This document shows, piece after piece, positions 1 to 5,822 of a stretch of DNA of 9,232 bases. Under the pieces are notes generated by a model. That model did no database searches and had not been told where the DNA came from. It saw nothing but the letters and a program-made list of their open reading frames with translations. Source of the stretch: Acidobacteriota bacterium (GTDB taxonomy: Bacteria; Acidobacteriota; Polarisedimenticolia; QHYA01); the NCBI GenBank assembly GCA_003223995.1, contig QHYA01000153.1, positions 1 through 9,232 on the forward strand. Reading direction: 5' to 3'. Both the position numbers and the translations under genes were made by a program. Numbering within the stretch: position 1 is the stretch's first letter; every line of letters begins with the position of its first letter.

Positions 1-295
1 GGAAGATGAGGAGATCGGGATGGGCGACGCCGCCTTCGTCCGCATCCAGGCCGAGCTCCTCGAGCATGTTGTGGAGCAGGTTTTTCGTGGCCTCGCCGGG
101 CGGGGCGAGGGCGTAGACGAATGCGAGGAGTTTGGGGGAGCGCAGGTGCGAGCGGATGACGCCCTCGATGAAGCGGTCAATCTCCTCGCTGGTGGCACGG
201 CCGCGCTCGATCGCCTGGATCTCCTCGCAGCGGAGGAGATCCTGCACATGGCCGTCGAGAAGGGCCTGGAAGCGGGCGCGCAGCGGCGCGGGCAT
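1..295 (-). CDS. Iron-containing redox enzyme family protein (haem-oxygenase-like fold), partial
   Basis: The N-terminal 98 residues are visible; the gene runs off the left edge. The translation reads MPAPLRARFQALLDGHV and continues through RSPKLLAFVYALAPPGEATK to a HNMLEELG segment. This all-helical pattern, with spaced His and Glu residues, resembles the TenA/PqqC/CADD-like 'iron-containing redox enzyme' group of the haem-oxygenase superfamily, whose members use a non-haem di-iron or cofactor-free pocket for oxidative chemistry. The ATG at 295-293 is preferred. An in-frame TTG at 325-323 is the only upstream alternative before a TGA at 331-329. No clear Shine-Dalgarno is seen; the ATG lies 38 bp after the stop of the MFS gene, so coupled translation in one operon is likely. 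The substrate cannot be told from sequence. Family assignment is by recognition of the fold pattern, not a computed match. Confidence 0.72.
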   Translation of the reverse strand, partial: MPAPLRARFQALLDGHVQDLLRCEEIQAIERGRATSEEIDRFIEGVIRSHLRSPKLLAFVYALAPPGEATKNLLHNMLEELGLDADEGGVAHPDLLIF

Positions 296-333
296 GGGAC
301 GATGATGGCACGGCTCGGCGCTCAACCGTCAAG

Positions 334-1539
334 CTAACGATCTGCCACCGGTTCCACGAAGGTGGAGACCGGCGTCGGGCCGGTCTCCTCGCGCAGCGCC
401 ACCTTGCGAAAGGTGAAATAGAGCAGCAGGTCGTAAGCGATCTTCAGACCCCCGCCGAGAACGAACGGCGCCGAGAGAGCGACCGCCTGCATCACCCATC
501 CCGTGATGGCCGGTGTGACCGCTTGCGCCACCGTGCGGGCTACCGTCGTGGCCGTGGCCGCCGCCTCCCTCTCCTGGTCTTCGACCACCGCCATGACGTA
601 GGCCTGCCGCGTCGGCACGTCCATCTGAGAGAGAAGATGGCGCGCGAGAAGCAGCGCCACCGCAGCGCCCGCGCTCGGGGCGGCCGCGATGGCGATGAGC
701 AGCCCATTGGATGCGAGATGGGAGAAGACCATCGTGTTCAGCAGGCCGAAGCGTCCCGCGGCGCGAGCCGCGAGCAGGAGCGATGCCGCCGTCAGGATCT
801 GCGCTGCGAAGAAAACCGCGCCGAGCGGTCCGAGAGCGAGGCCGAAGCGCGCGTGGAAGTAGTAGGCGACGAGCGACTGCACGACGAAGCCTCCCGCGAA
901 CGAGTCGAGAGCGAACAGCGCGGCCAGACGCCGGATGAGGGGGGCGGAGGGGAGCGCGGCGCCGGGGGATGGGAGCGCGGTCGCCGGGCGGGAGCTCAGG
1001 AAACAGTAAGCGAAGCACTGGATAGCGCTGCCGAGAAGGAACAGGGAGAAGAGCGCGCGGGTGTTGCCCAGTAGCCCGGCCGTCCCAGCCCCAAGGGAGG
1101 CCGCCGCGTAGCCAAGCAGGTTGTAGACGCTCAGCGCAGAGGTCCTGCGAGCGGCGGACAGGGAGCGCGTGACGACGATCTGCTCGATGGCGAGGAACGG
1201 GCCTGTCTCCCCGGTGCTGACGGCGACGTTGCCCAGGATCGCCGCCGCCACGACCATCCAGCGGGAGCTCGTCCACATCAGGATCACCGCCGAGGCAACG
1301 GACAGCGCCGCGAGCGCCATCAGCGTCGAGCGTGCCCCGTGACGCTCCAAGGGCCGGCGCACCGCCCAGGTCATCAATGCGCTTCCCGCGAGCATGAGCG
1401 TCACCGACACCCCCAGGGCGGGGGCGCTCATGCCAAGGGAGCTCAGGGTGAGGGGAAGGACGATCGCGAGGAACCCGTAGCAGAACGTCCGGACCGTCTT
1501 TGCCGCGAAGACGGCTCCGACCTCACGGGGAATCGCCAT
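334..1539 (-). CDS. MFS transporter in a ChrB-type operon
   Basis: This 401-residue membrane protein has about 12 hydrophobic segments, the usual length and topology for a major facilitator superfamily permease. The first membrane segment is at about residues 15-38 (FCYGFLAIVLPL). An inter-helix loop RRPLERHGARS at about residues 61-71 resembles the basic MFS loop between helices 2 and 3, and a long hydrophilic stretch near residue 200 (RPATALPSPGAALPSAP) looks like the central cytoplasmic linker. The second half holds RHLLSQMDVPTRQAYVMAVV, typical of drug/metabolite MFS members. The ATG at 1539-1537 is chosen because it precedes MAIPREVGAVFAAK and the first helix; a reading that starts further upstream adds only low-complexity residues that overlap the ChrB gene. 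It overlaps the ChrB-domain stop by 17 bp, pointing to translational coupling. Substrate unknown; the neighbour suggests an oxyanion or metal efflux role, which is inference. Confidence 0.86.
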   Translation of the reverse strand: MAIPREVGAVFAAKTVRTFCYGFLAIVLPLTLSSLGMSAPALGVSVTLMLAGSALMTWAVRRPLERHGARSTLMALAALSVASAVILMWTSSRWMVVAAAILGNVAVSTGETGPFLAIEQIVVTRSLSAARRTSALSVYNLLGYAAASLGAGTAGLLGNTRALFSLFLLGSAIQCFAYCFLSSRPATALPSPGAALPSAPLIRRLAALFALDSFAGGFVVQSLVAYYFHARFGLALGPLGAVFFAAQILTAASLLLAARAAGRFGLLNTMVFSHLASNGLLIAIAAAPSAGAAVALLLARHLLSQMDVPTRQAYVMAVVEDQEREAAATATTVARTVAQAVTPAITGWVMQAVALSAPFVLGGGLKIAYDLLLYFTFRKVALREETGPTPVSTFVEPVADR

Positions 1540-1960
1540 GGTGTCTCGAACGGCAGTAAGCGTATAGGGCGTCGTAGACGGGAAACTGGAGGGCCATGTT
1601 CTCGTGGTCGTCTCGCGCGATCGAACGGAAGCCCGAGGCGACGGCGTAGAGCCCTGCCGACTCCGGCGTGAGATGGCGGGCCTGTGTGTCGGCACCGCGC
1701 ACGATGAGGGCCAGCTCTCTCAGGGCCGGATCGTCCGGCCCGTGGCGGTCGAGAAACGCATCGAACGAGCACCTGTCGCCGTGATGCCCCAGATCGGCGC
1801 CCGGGACGTCGAAGGGGATCGCATTCTCGCGTTCTGCCACGGCCATGACTTCCTGAGCGGGCACGAACAGAAAAACCGCCTGTTTGTCGATGAAACGCGA
1901 GATCAGCCACGGGCAGGCGATGCGGTCCACACGCGCCTTCTCACGCGTGACCCACTTCAT
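1523..1960 (-). CDS. ChrB C-terminal-domain chromate resistance protein
   Basis: This 145-residue protein matches the C-terminal domain of ChrB (chromate resistance family). Recognisable blocks are MKWVTREKARVDRIACPWLI at the N-terminus, IPFDVPGADLGHHGDRCSFD in the middle, then LALIVRGADT, and a C-terminal DDHE plus VYDALYAYC. Full ChrB proteins are about 300 residues with an N-terminal regulatory half; this is the stand-alone C-terminal module, complete in itself. In characterised chr operons ChrB regulates or assists chromate efflux by ChrA; the precise role of the isolated domain is unsettled. The ATG at 1960-1958 is supported by a perfect AGGAGG five bases upstream. It is the first gene of the minus-strand operon, with the MFS gene overlapping its end. 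No ChrA is visible here. Confidence 0.9.
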   Translation of the reverse strand: MKWVTREKARVDRIACPWLISRFIDKQAVFLFVPAQEVMAVAERENAIPFDVPGADLGHHGDRCSFDAFLDRHGPDDPALRELALIVRGADTQARHLTPESAGLYAVASGFRSIARDDHENMALQFPVYDALYAYCRSRHHGDSP

Positions 1961-1965
1961 CGGAG

Positions 1966-1971
1966 CCTCCT
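1966..1971 (-). promoter_or_regulatory. Strong ribosome binding site of the ChrB-domain gene
   Basis: On the minus strand AGGAGG lies five bases before the ATG at 1960-1958. It fixes this start over the in-frame upstream ATG near 2011, which has no comparable site. Confidence 0.8.
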
Positions 1972-2005
1972 CTCTTCGGTGCCCCGAGTGTCCTTCGGAG
2001 CCCTG

Positions 2006-2021
2006 TCGCATCTTGATGCGA
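2006..2021. promoter_or_regulatory. 16-bp inverted repeat, candidate operator of the ChrB operon
   Basis: TCGCATC-TT-GATGCGA is a perfect inverted repeat with 7-bp arms and a 2-bp centre, 46 bp upstream of the ChrB-domain ATG. A GATAAT hexamer on the minus strand at 2040-2035 could be a -10 element that puts the repeat just inside the transcribed region, but no good -35 element is seen. The short centre argues for a dimeric protein-binding site, not an RNA hairpin. The regulator is unknown. Confidence 0.4.
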
Positions 2022-2199
2022 TTCTGCCGCGCGTATTATCGCTTGAGGGGGCCACAGAGCCCGATCGCGAAGCCTCGCTAGTTCTTCCCCGCCAGGTGGA
2101 GGTTTGGTTGGGGGCCGAAAGGATTGCACCAAGTCCCGCTGGCGGACAGAATAGACCGCCTCGCCAGTTGCAGGCGGACGCGTACAGGATGAAAACCAG

Positions 2200-2946
2200 T
2201 TGGTCCTCGGACTGCTACCGCGCCGACGGCGCAAGAGACTCGAAACCGAACTGCGCGAGGCCCGCAGCCGGCTGGAGGAGTTGCGGCGTGCTCGCGACCT
2301 CGAGGGGCGGGACCTGCGGCTGATCCTCCGGATGGCGGCGAAGGCCATGCGCGACGCCGCTTCCCCGCCGGGTGGACTCGCGTCGCTGGAAGCGCTTGCG
2401 CAAAGGATCGAGGACTGCTCCCGCCTGCTCTGTCCGCAGCCTCGACTCGACCGCCGTCCCGTAGCCCTTGCCGGGCCTCTCGCCGAGGTGATCGAGGAAT
2501 ACCGTGCAATTGCCGGCGAGCAGCGCGAGATCCTCTACATCGAGGACGGCGGCGGGGACTGGCTGAGAGCTTCCGTGGACCGGTCCCTGTTCGTCCGCGC
2601 GATGCGCGAGCTTCTCGACAATTCCTTGCGGCACGCGGCGGGCTGGCAGCGTATAAGAGTGACATCCGAGCCAATCCCCGGCGCAATCGTCGTGAAGGTC
2701 CGCGATGATGGCTGCGGGATGCCTGTGGCGGAGGAGGATGGGAGCGTGGTGATGGCCGCGGCGGAGGGAGAGGGGCCGGCGGAAGGAGAGCGCGGGCAAT
2801 CGGCGGAAGGCATCGGCCTGACGCTCGCGCGCAGGATCGTCGAGGCGCATGGAGGAGTGCTCTCCATCTCCACCGCCGCCGGTCATGGAACCTGCGTCTC
2901 GACACGCTGGCCGACCGGGGAAGCGCTCCGGGAGGCGGAAGAATGA
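2200..2946 (+). CDS. Histidine-kinase-like ATPase lacking the phospho-acceptor His
   Basis: This 248-residue soluble protein has a GHKL/HATPase_c domain at its C-terminus: N-box ELLDNSLRHA (residues 137-146), G1 box DDGCGM (169-174), an acidic lid, G2 box GIGLTLARRIVEAHGG (204-219) and GHGT (228-231). Residues 8-80 form a basic and then helical/coiled-coil stretch in the place of the dimerisation domain, but no histidine occurs before residue 145, so the usual H-box is absent. The start is the TTG at 2200, with AGGA ten bases upstream; the frame is closed by TAG at 2152 and has no ATG or GTG between, so the start is uncertain. LVLGLLPRRRRKR at the N-terminus looks like the inner end of a lost membrane helix. 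It probably binds ATP as a partner or a degenerate sensor kinase. The amidohydrolase gene follows after 19 bp. Confidence 0.78.
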   Translation: MVLGLLPRRRRKRLETELREARSRLEELRRARDLEGRDLRLILRMAAKAMRDAASPPGGLASLEALAQRIEDCSRLLCPQPRLDRRPVALAGPLAEVIEEYRAIAGEQREILYIEDGGGDWLRASVDRSLFVRAMRELLDNSLRHAAGWQRIRVTSEPIPGAIVVKVRDDGCGMPVAEEDGSVVMAAAEGEGPAEGERGQSAEGIGLTLARRIVEAHGGVLSISTAAGHGTCVSTRWPTGEALREAEE

Positions 2947-2965
2947 TCCCTCAGGGAGGAGCGGC

Positions 2966-4171
2966 GTGAGGAAGCTCGCGGAGGAGGTCCGGGACCTCGT
3001 GCACGAGGTCGCCGGCCGTGTCGTGGCCCTGCGGAGGGAGTTCCACTCCCACCCGGAGCTCGGCTTTCAGGAGCACGAGACCTCGGCGCGCGTGAGCGCC
3101 ACTCTCTCCGAGCTCGGGGTCGAGCACCGGAACGGGGTCGCCAGGACAGGCGTGCTGGGGACCATCCGCGGCGTTGCGCCCGGAGGCGCCGCGCTGCTCC
3201 TTCGGGCGGACATGGACTGCCTGCCGATTCGGGAGGAAAACGAAGTCCCCTACCGGTCCCTCCGGGATGGGCTGATGCACGCCTGCGGGCACGACGGGCA
3301 CACGGCCATTCTCCTCGGCGTCGCCCATGTCCTCACCCGCCTGCGGGACCGCTTCCGTGGATCGGTCCGTCTTGCCTTCCAGCCGGCCGAGGAAGGGCTC
3401 GGAGGGGCCGAGCCCCTCATCGCGGAGGGGGCCCTCTCCGACCCCGACTGCGAGGCGGCCTTCGCCCTGCATCTCTGGAACTCTCTTCCCACCGGCACGA
3501 TCGGGCTGAGAGAAGGCGCGGCGATGGCGGCGGTGGACGAGTTCCGGATCAAGGTGGCAGGCCGCGGAGGTCACGGAGCGGAGCCGATGGCCACGGCGGA
3601 CCCGATCGTGGCGGCGGCGCAGATCGTCACTGCCTTGCAGACGATCGTCTCCCGCAACCTCGACGCCACCGACTCGGGCGTCGTCACCGTCGCAGCGATC
3701 CACGGCGGGAAGGCCTACAACGTCATCCCCGAAAGCGTGGACCTGCTCGGCACGCTTCGATCGTTCAGGCCAGAGACGCGGCTGCTGCTTCGCCAGCGTG
3801 TGCGGGAGATCGCCGAGTCCGTTGCGCGGGGGATGGGCTGCCGCGCGGAGGTGGAGATGATCGAGGGCTATCCCTCGACGATCAACGACCCGACGATGAC
3901 CCGTTTCGCGAGGAAGGTCGCGGAGGATGTCGCCGGCAGCGGGAAGGTCGTGGATTCCAGGCCTGTGATGGGATCAGAGGATTTCTCCTATTTCCTCCGG
4001 AAAGTCCCGGGCGCCTTCGTCTTCCTCGGATCGAACAATCCCGAGAAGGGGTTCGTCCACCCTCATCATTCCCCCCGCTTCGATTTCGACGAATCCAGTC
4101 TGACCGTTGGCGTCGAGTTCCTGTCGATGCTGGCCCTGCGCTTTCTCGAGGAGCGGCCGGCGCGCCGCTGA
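2966..4171 (+). CDS. M20D family metallo-amidohydrolase (N-acyl-amino-acid / hippurate hydrolase type)
   Basis: This 401-residue protein is a full-length member of peptidase family M20D, zinc- or manganese-dependent cytoplasmic hydrolases that split N-acyl amino acids, hippurate or auxin-type conjugates. Expected ligands are present: MHACGHDGHT (Cys107, His109), the Glu pair in QPAEEG (Glu142/Glu143), ALHLW (His169) and HPHHSPRFDFDE near the end (His368). The dimerisation-domain motif GRGGHGAEP (199-207) is intact. ADMDCLPIREEN (81-92) is the typical family signature around the first aspartate. The start is the GTG at 2966, five bases after GGAGGA; a longer reading overlapping the kinase-like gene is unlikely. 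No signal peptide is seen. It lies 19 bp downstream of the ATPase gene, so the two are probably co-transcribed. The precise substrate cannot be assigned. Confidence 0.93.
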   Translation: MRKLAEEVRDLVHEVAGRVVALRREFHSHPELGFQEHETSARVSATLSELGVEHRNGVARTGVLGTIRGVAPGGAALLLRADMDCLPIREENEVPYRSLRDGLMHACGHDGHTAILLGVAHVLTRLRDRFRGSVRLAFQPAEEGLGGAEPLIAEGALSDPDCEAAFALHLWNSLPTGTIGLREGAAMAAVDEFRIKVAGRGGHGAEPMATADPIVAAAQIVTALQTIVSRNLDATDSGVVTVAAIHGGKAYNVIPESVDLLGTLRSFRPETRLLLRQRVREIAESVARGMGCRAEVEMIEGYPSTINDPTMTRFARKVAEDVAGSGKVVDSRPVMGSEDFSYFLRKVPGAFVFLGSNNPEKGFVHPHHSPRFDFDESSLTVGVEFLSMLALRFLEERPARR

Positions 4172-4262
4172 TCCCCCGCGAAACCCTTCCGACGGCAACC
4201 CGGCTTCGAAACGCCGGATGGGAACGGCTCCGCATTCGGGATTTCAGGCTCCCCCGGGCTCC

Positions 4263-4316
4263 ACCGATAATACTTGACTAGGTTTAAAATTTCGCCGAAT
4301 ATCTAAACCGATAATA
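4263..4316 (+). promoter_or_regulatory. AT-rich promoter/operator of the AAA ATPase gene with palindrome and direct repeats
   Basis: This AT-rich island stands out from its GC-rich surroundings. A 29-bp imperfect palindrome spans 4281-4309, centred on 4295, with 11 of 14 base pairs matching and outer arms GGTTTA/TAAACC. The 10-bp direct repeat ACCGATAATA occurs at 4263-4272 and 4307-4316, the second copy ending on the A of the start codon. TTGACT at 4274-4279 could be a -35 box, with a weak -10 (GAATAT) 17 bp downstream inside the palindrome. The arrangement suggests a binding site covering the promoter, possibly autoregulatory. Confidence 0.5.
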
Positions 4317-5500
4317 TGCGCCTCAGGAGGAGCATCGAGCCGGAGATCACCCGCCACCTCGACCGGGGGAAGAGCATCCTTCTTCTCGGGCCCAGGCAGA
4401 CGGGAAAGACGACCCTGCTGGGGGATCTTGAGACCGACCTCGAGATCTCGCTGGTTTCTCCCGGTATCCGGCAGCGGTACGAAAGGGATGCTTCCCTCCT
4501 TGCCGGCGAGATTCGTGCATTGCGCCGGCCACGACGTGGCAGGAAGGCTCCCCTCGTGACGGTGGACGAGGTCCAGAAAGTGCCCGCTTTGATGGATGTG
4601 GGACAGGAAATGATCGACCGTGCGGAGGCGCAGTTCGTTTTCACGGGATCCTCCGCACGAAAACTCCGTCGCGGTCGCGACATCAACCTCTTGCCAGGCC
4701 GCGTTGTCAGCCTGCGCCTCGACCCTCTCACGATCGAAGAGGACCGGACCGGTTCCATCAGAGAGGCCCTTCTCTTTGGCGCTCTCCCGGGTATCCGCAC
4801 ACTCAACAAAGTCGAAGACAAGGAGACCGATCTCGTGTCGTACGTGGAGACCTATCTCGAGGAGGAAGTTCGGCAGGAGGCGCTGGTCCGCAACATCGGA
4901 GCCTTCGGGCGATTCCTCGAGCTCGCAGGACAAGAGTCCGGCCGAATCACGAACTATTCCAGGGTCTCCCAGGACATCGGGGTCTCGTCGGTGACGATTC
5001 AGGCATACTACGAGGTCCTTGCCGACTGCCTCGTCGCCGAGCGTGTGGACCCTATCACGCGTAGTGCCTCCCGAAAGAAGCTGACGAAGGCGTGCCGGTA
5101 CTTGCTCTTCGACCTGGGCGTTCGCCGACTCGCTGCGCGGGAAGGCACTCGCCTCCATCCGGTCCGGATGGGTGAACTCTTCGAGCAGTTCGTAGGACTT
5201 GAGATCATCCGGTTCTGCCGCATTCACATACCACCTGCGCGCCTGAGGTTCTGGCGGGATCCGGACGGACCGGAGGTTGATTGGGTACTGGAGCACGAAG
5301 GTCGCTTCATTCCGATCGAAGTGAAGCGGACGAACCGCCCGGCAGAAAGGGATACAACGCACCTAAAGGTTTTCATGGAGGAATACAAGGCTGCGAAGGG
5401 GATTCTTGTCTGCACTTCCCCAACGGCGATCCGCCTGAGCAAGACCGTCCTGGCAGTGCCCTGGCAAGACCTGCCGGCTGCCATTCTCGAAGAGCTTTGA
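4316..5500 (+). CDS. AAA family ATPase with C-terminal DUF4143 domain
   Basis: This 394-residue protein has the standard AAA_14/DUF4143 layout. The Walker A motif is GPRQTGKTT (25-33), Walker B is LVTVDEVQK (80-88), and FVFTGSSARKL (107-117) is the conserved sensor strand. The middle carries a winged-helix-like segment (about 211-245) and the C-terminus a DUF4143 part with a PD-(D/E)xK-like pattern: GELFEQFVGLE (286-296), EVDWVLE (320-326) and PIEVKRT (333-339). The family is widespread and often laterally transferred; its cellular role is largely unknown, and nuclease activity is inferred from the fold pattern only. The ATG at 4316 matches the family N-terminus and follows an AT-rich region with no Shine-Dalgarno, so the mRNA may be leaderless or nearly so. 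It is a probable single-gene unit, convergent with the minus-strand genes downstream. Confidence 0.93.
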   Translation: MRLRRSIEPEITRHLDRGKSILLLGPRQTGKTTLLGDLETDLEISLVSPGIRQRYERDASLLAGEIRALRRPRRGRKAPLVTVDEVQKVPALMDVGQEMIDRAEAQFVFTGSSARKLRRGRDINLLPGRVVSLRLDPLTIEEDRTGSIREALLFGALPGIRTLNKVEDKETDLVSYVETYLEEEVRQEALVRNIGAFGRFLELAGQESGRITNYSRVSQDIGVSSVTIQAYYEVLADCLVAERVDPITRSASRKKLTKACRYLLFDLGVRRLAAREGTRLHPVRMGELFEQFVGLEIIRFCRIHIPPARLRFWRDPDGPEVDWVLEHEGRFIPIEVKRTNRPAERDTTHLKVFMEEYKAAKGILVCTSPTAIRLSKTVLAVPWQDLPAAILEEL

Positions 5501-5516
5501 CCCGTGATGACTATCA

Positions 5517-5535
5517 GCACCGAGAGCCGCGGTGC
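5517..5535. terminator. Possible hairpin between convergent genes
   Basis: GCACCG and CGGTGC form a 6-bp stem around a 7-base loop in the 49 bp between the ATPase stop and the end of the selenoprotein gene. A short pyrimidine run follows on the plus strand, but there is no strong T-tract, so termination activity is only possible. Confidence 0.35.
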
Positions 5536-5549
5536 CTCTTCCGCGCAGC

Positions 5550-5789
5550 TTACTCTGAATCTGCGAGAAGAGCTTCGAGCCTCGACACGTCGAAGCCGAC
5601 GACGGGCTCGTCGTCGATCAGGGTGACGGGGGTGGCGCTGTGGCCCAGGGCAACGAGCTCATCGAGGTACTTGCGATCCTTGGTGATGTCGCGCACCTCG
5701 AAGGGGATCCCCTTGCGTGAGAGAAACTCCTTCTCCCTCTCGCAAGCCCCTCAGCCGGGCTGGCTATAGACGATGACCGTCTTGGACAT
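5550..5789 (-). CDS. Glutaredoxin-like selenoprotein with UxxC redox motif (UGA read as Sec)
   Basis: From the ATG at 5789-5787 to a TAA at 5552-5550 the frame encodes 79 residues with a single in-frame TGA at 5753-5751 (codon 13). The start reads MSKTVIVYSQPG, then TGA, then GACEREKEFL; in homologous small glutaredoxins this TGA position is the first Cys of the redox motif, so the motif becomes U-G-A-C. The rest of the fold is intact: GIPFEVRDIT after helix 1, cis-proline motif ATPVTLID (52-59), and VVGFDVSRLEALL at the C-terminus (63-75). A SECIS-like hairpin directly follows the TGA. The gene lies 33 bp downstream of fdhD, same strand, so one operon is likely. It resembles the group I recall as 'Uxx-star family glutaredoxin-like (seleno)protein'. 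A nonsense-mutated pseudogene is the alternative, but continued coding quality after the TGA, the exact Cys alignment and the hairpin argue against it. Confidence 0.87.
5712..5746 (-). promoter_or_regulatory. Predicted bacterial SECIS element
   Basis: On the minus strand, four bases after the TGA, a hairpin can form within the coding sequence. The lower stem is CTTGCG with CGCAAG (6 bp), then an internal loop AGA/A, then an upper stem GGGAGAA with TTCTCTC (7 bp including one G-U), and a 5-base apical loop GGAGT. The loop begins 20 bases after the TGA and starts with two Gs, as known bacterial SECIS rules ask (loop about 16-37 bases from the UGA, G at its first positions). SelB would bind here to insert selenocysteine. 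Folded by eye only. Confidence 0.72.
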
Positions 5790-5822
5790 CTTTCTCTGCG
5801 TCCTTTCCTCGGCGATCTGCGT

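Noticed and set aside
1604..2323. Plus-strand open frame of 239 residues across the ChrB gene and the kinase start
   Set aside because: It is antisense to conserved ChrB motifs and then runs out of frame with the ATPase; no family features.
4200..4217. Hairpin CCGGC/GCCGG after the amidohydrolase as a terminator
   Set aside because: Only a 5-bp stem with an 8-base loop and no T-run; expected by chance in GC-rich sequence.
4244..5362. Minus-strand open frame of 372 residues opposite the AAA ATPase
   Set aside because: It is antisense to a gene with intact Walker A, Walker B and DUF4143 motifs and shows no recognisable fold.
5751..5753. TGA as a nonsense mutation making a pseudogene
   Set aside because: The TGA sits precisely at a catalytic Cys position, the frame after it is fully conserved in character, and a SECIS-like hairpin follows.
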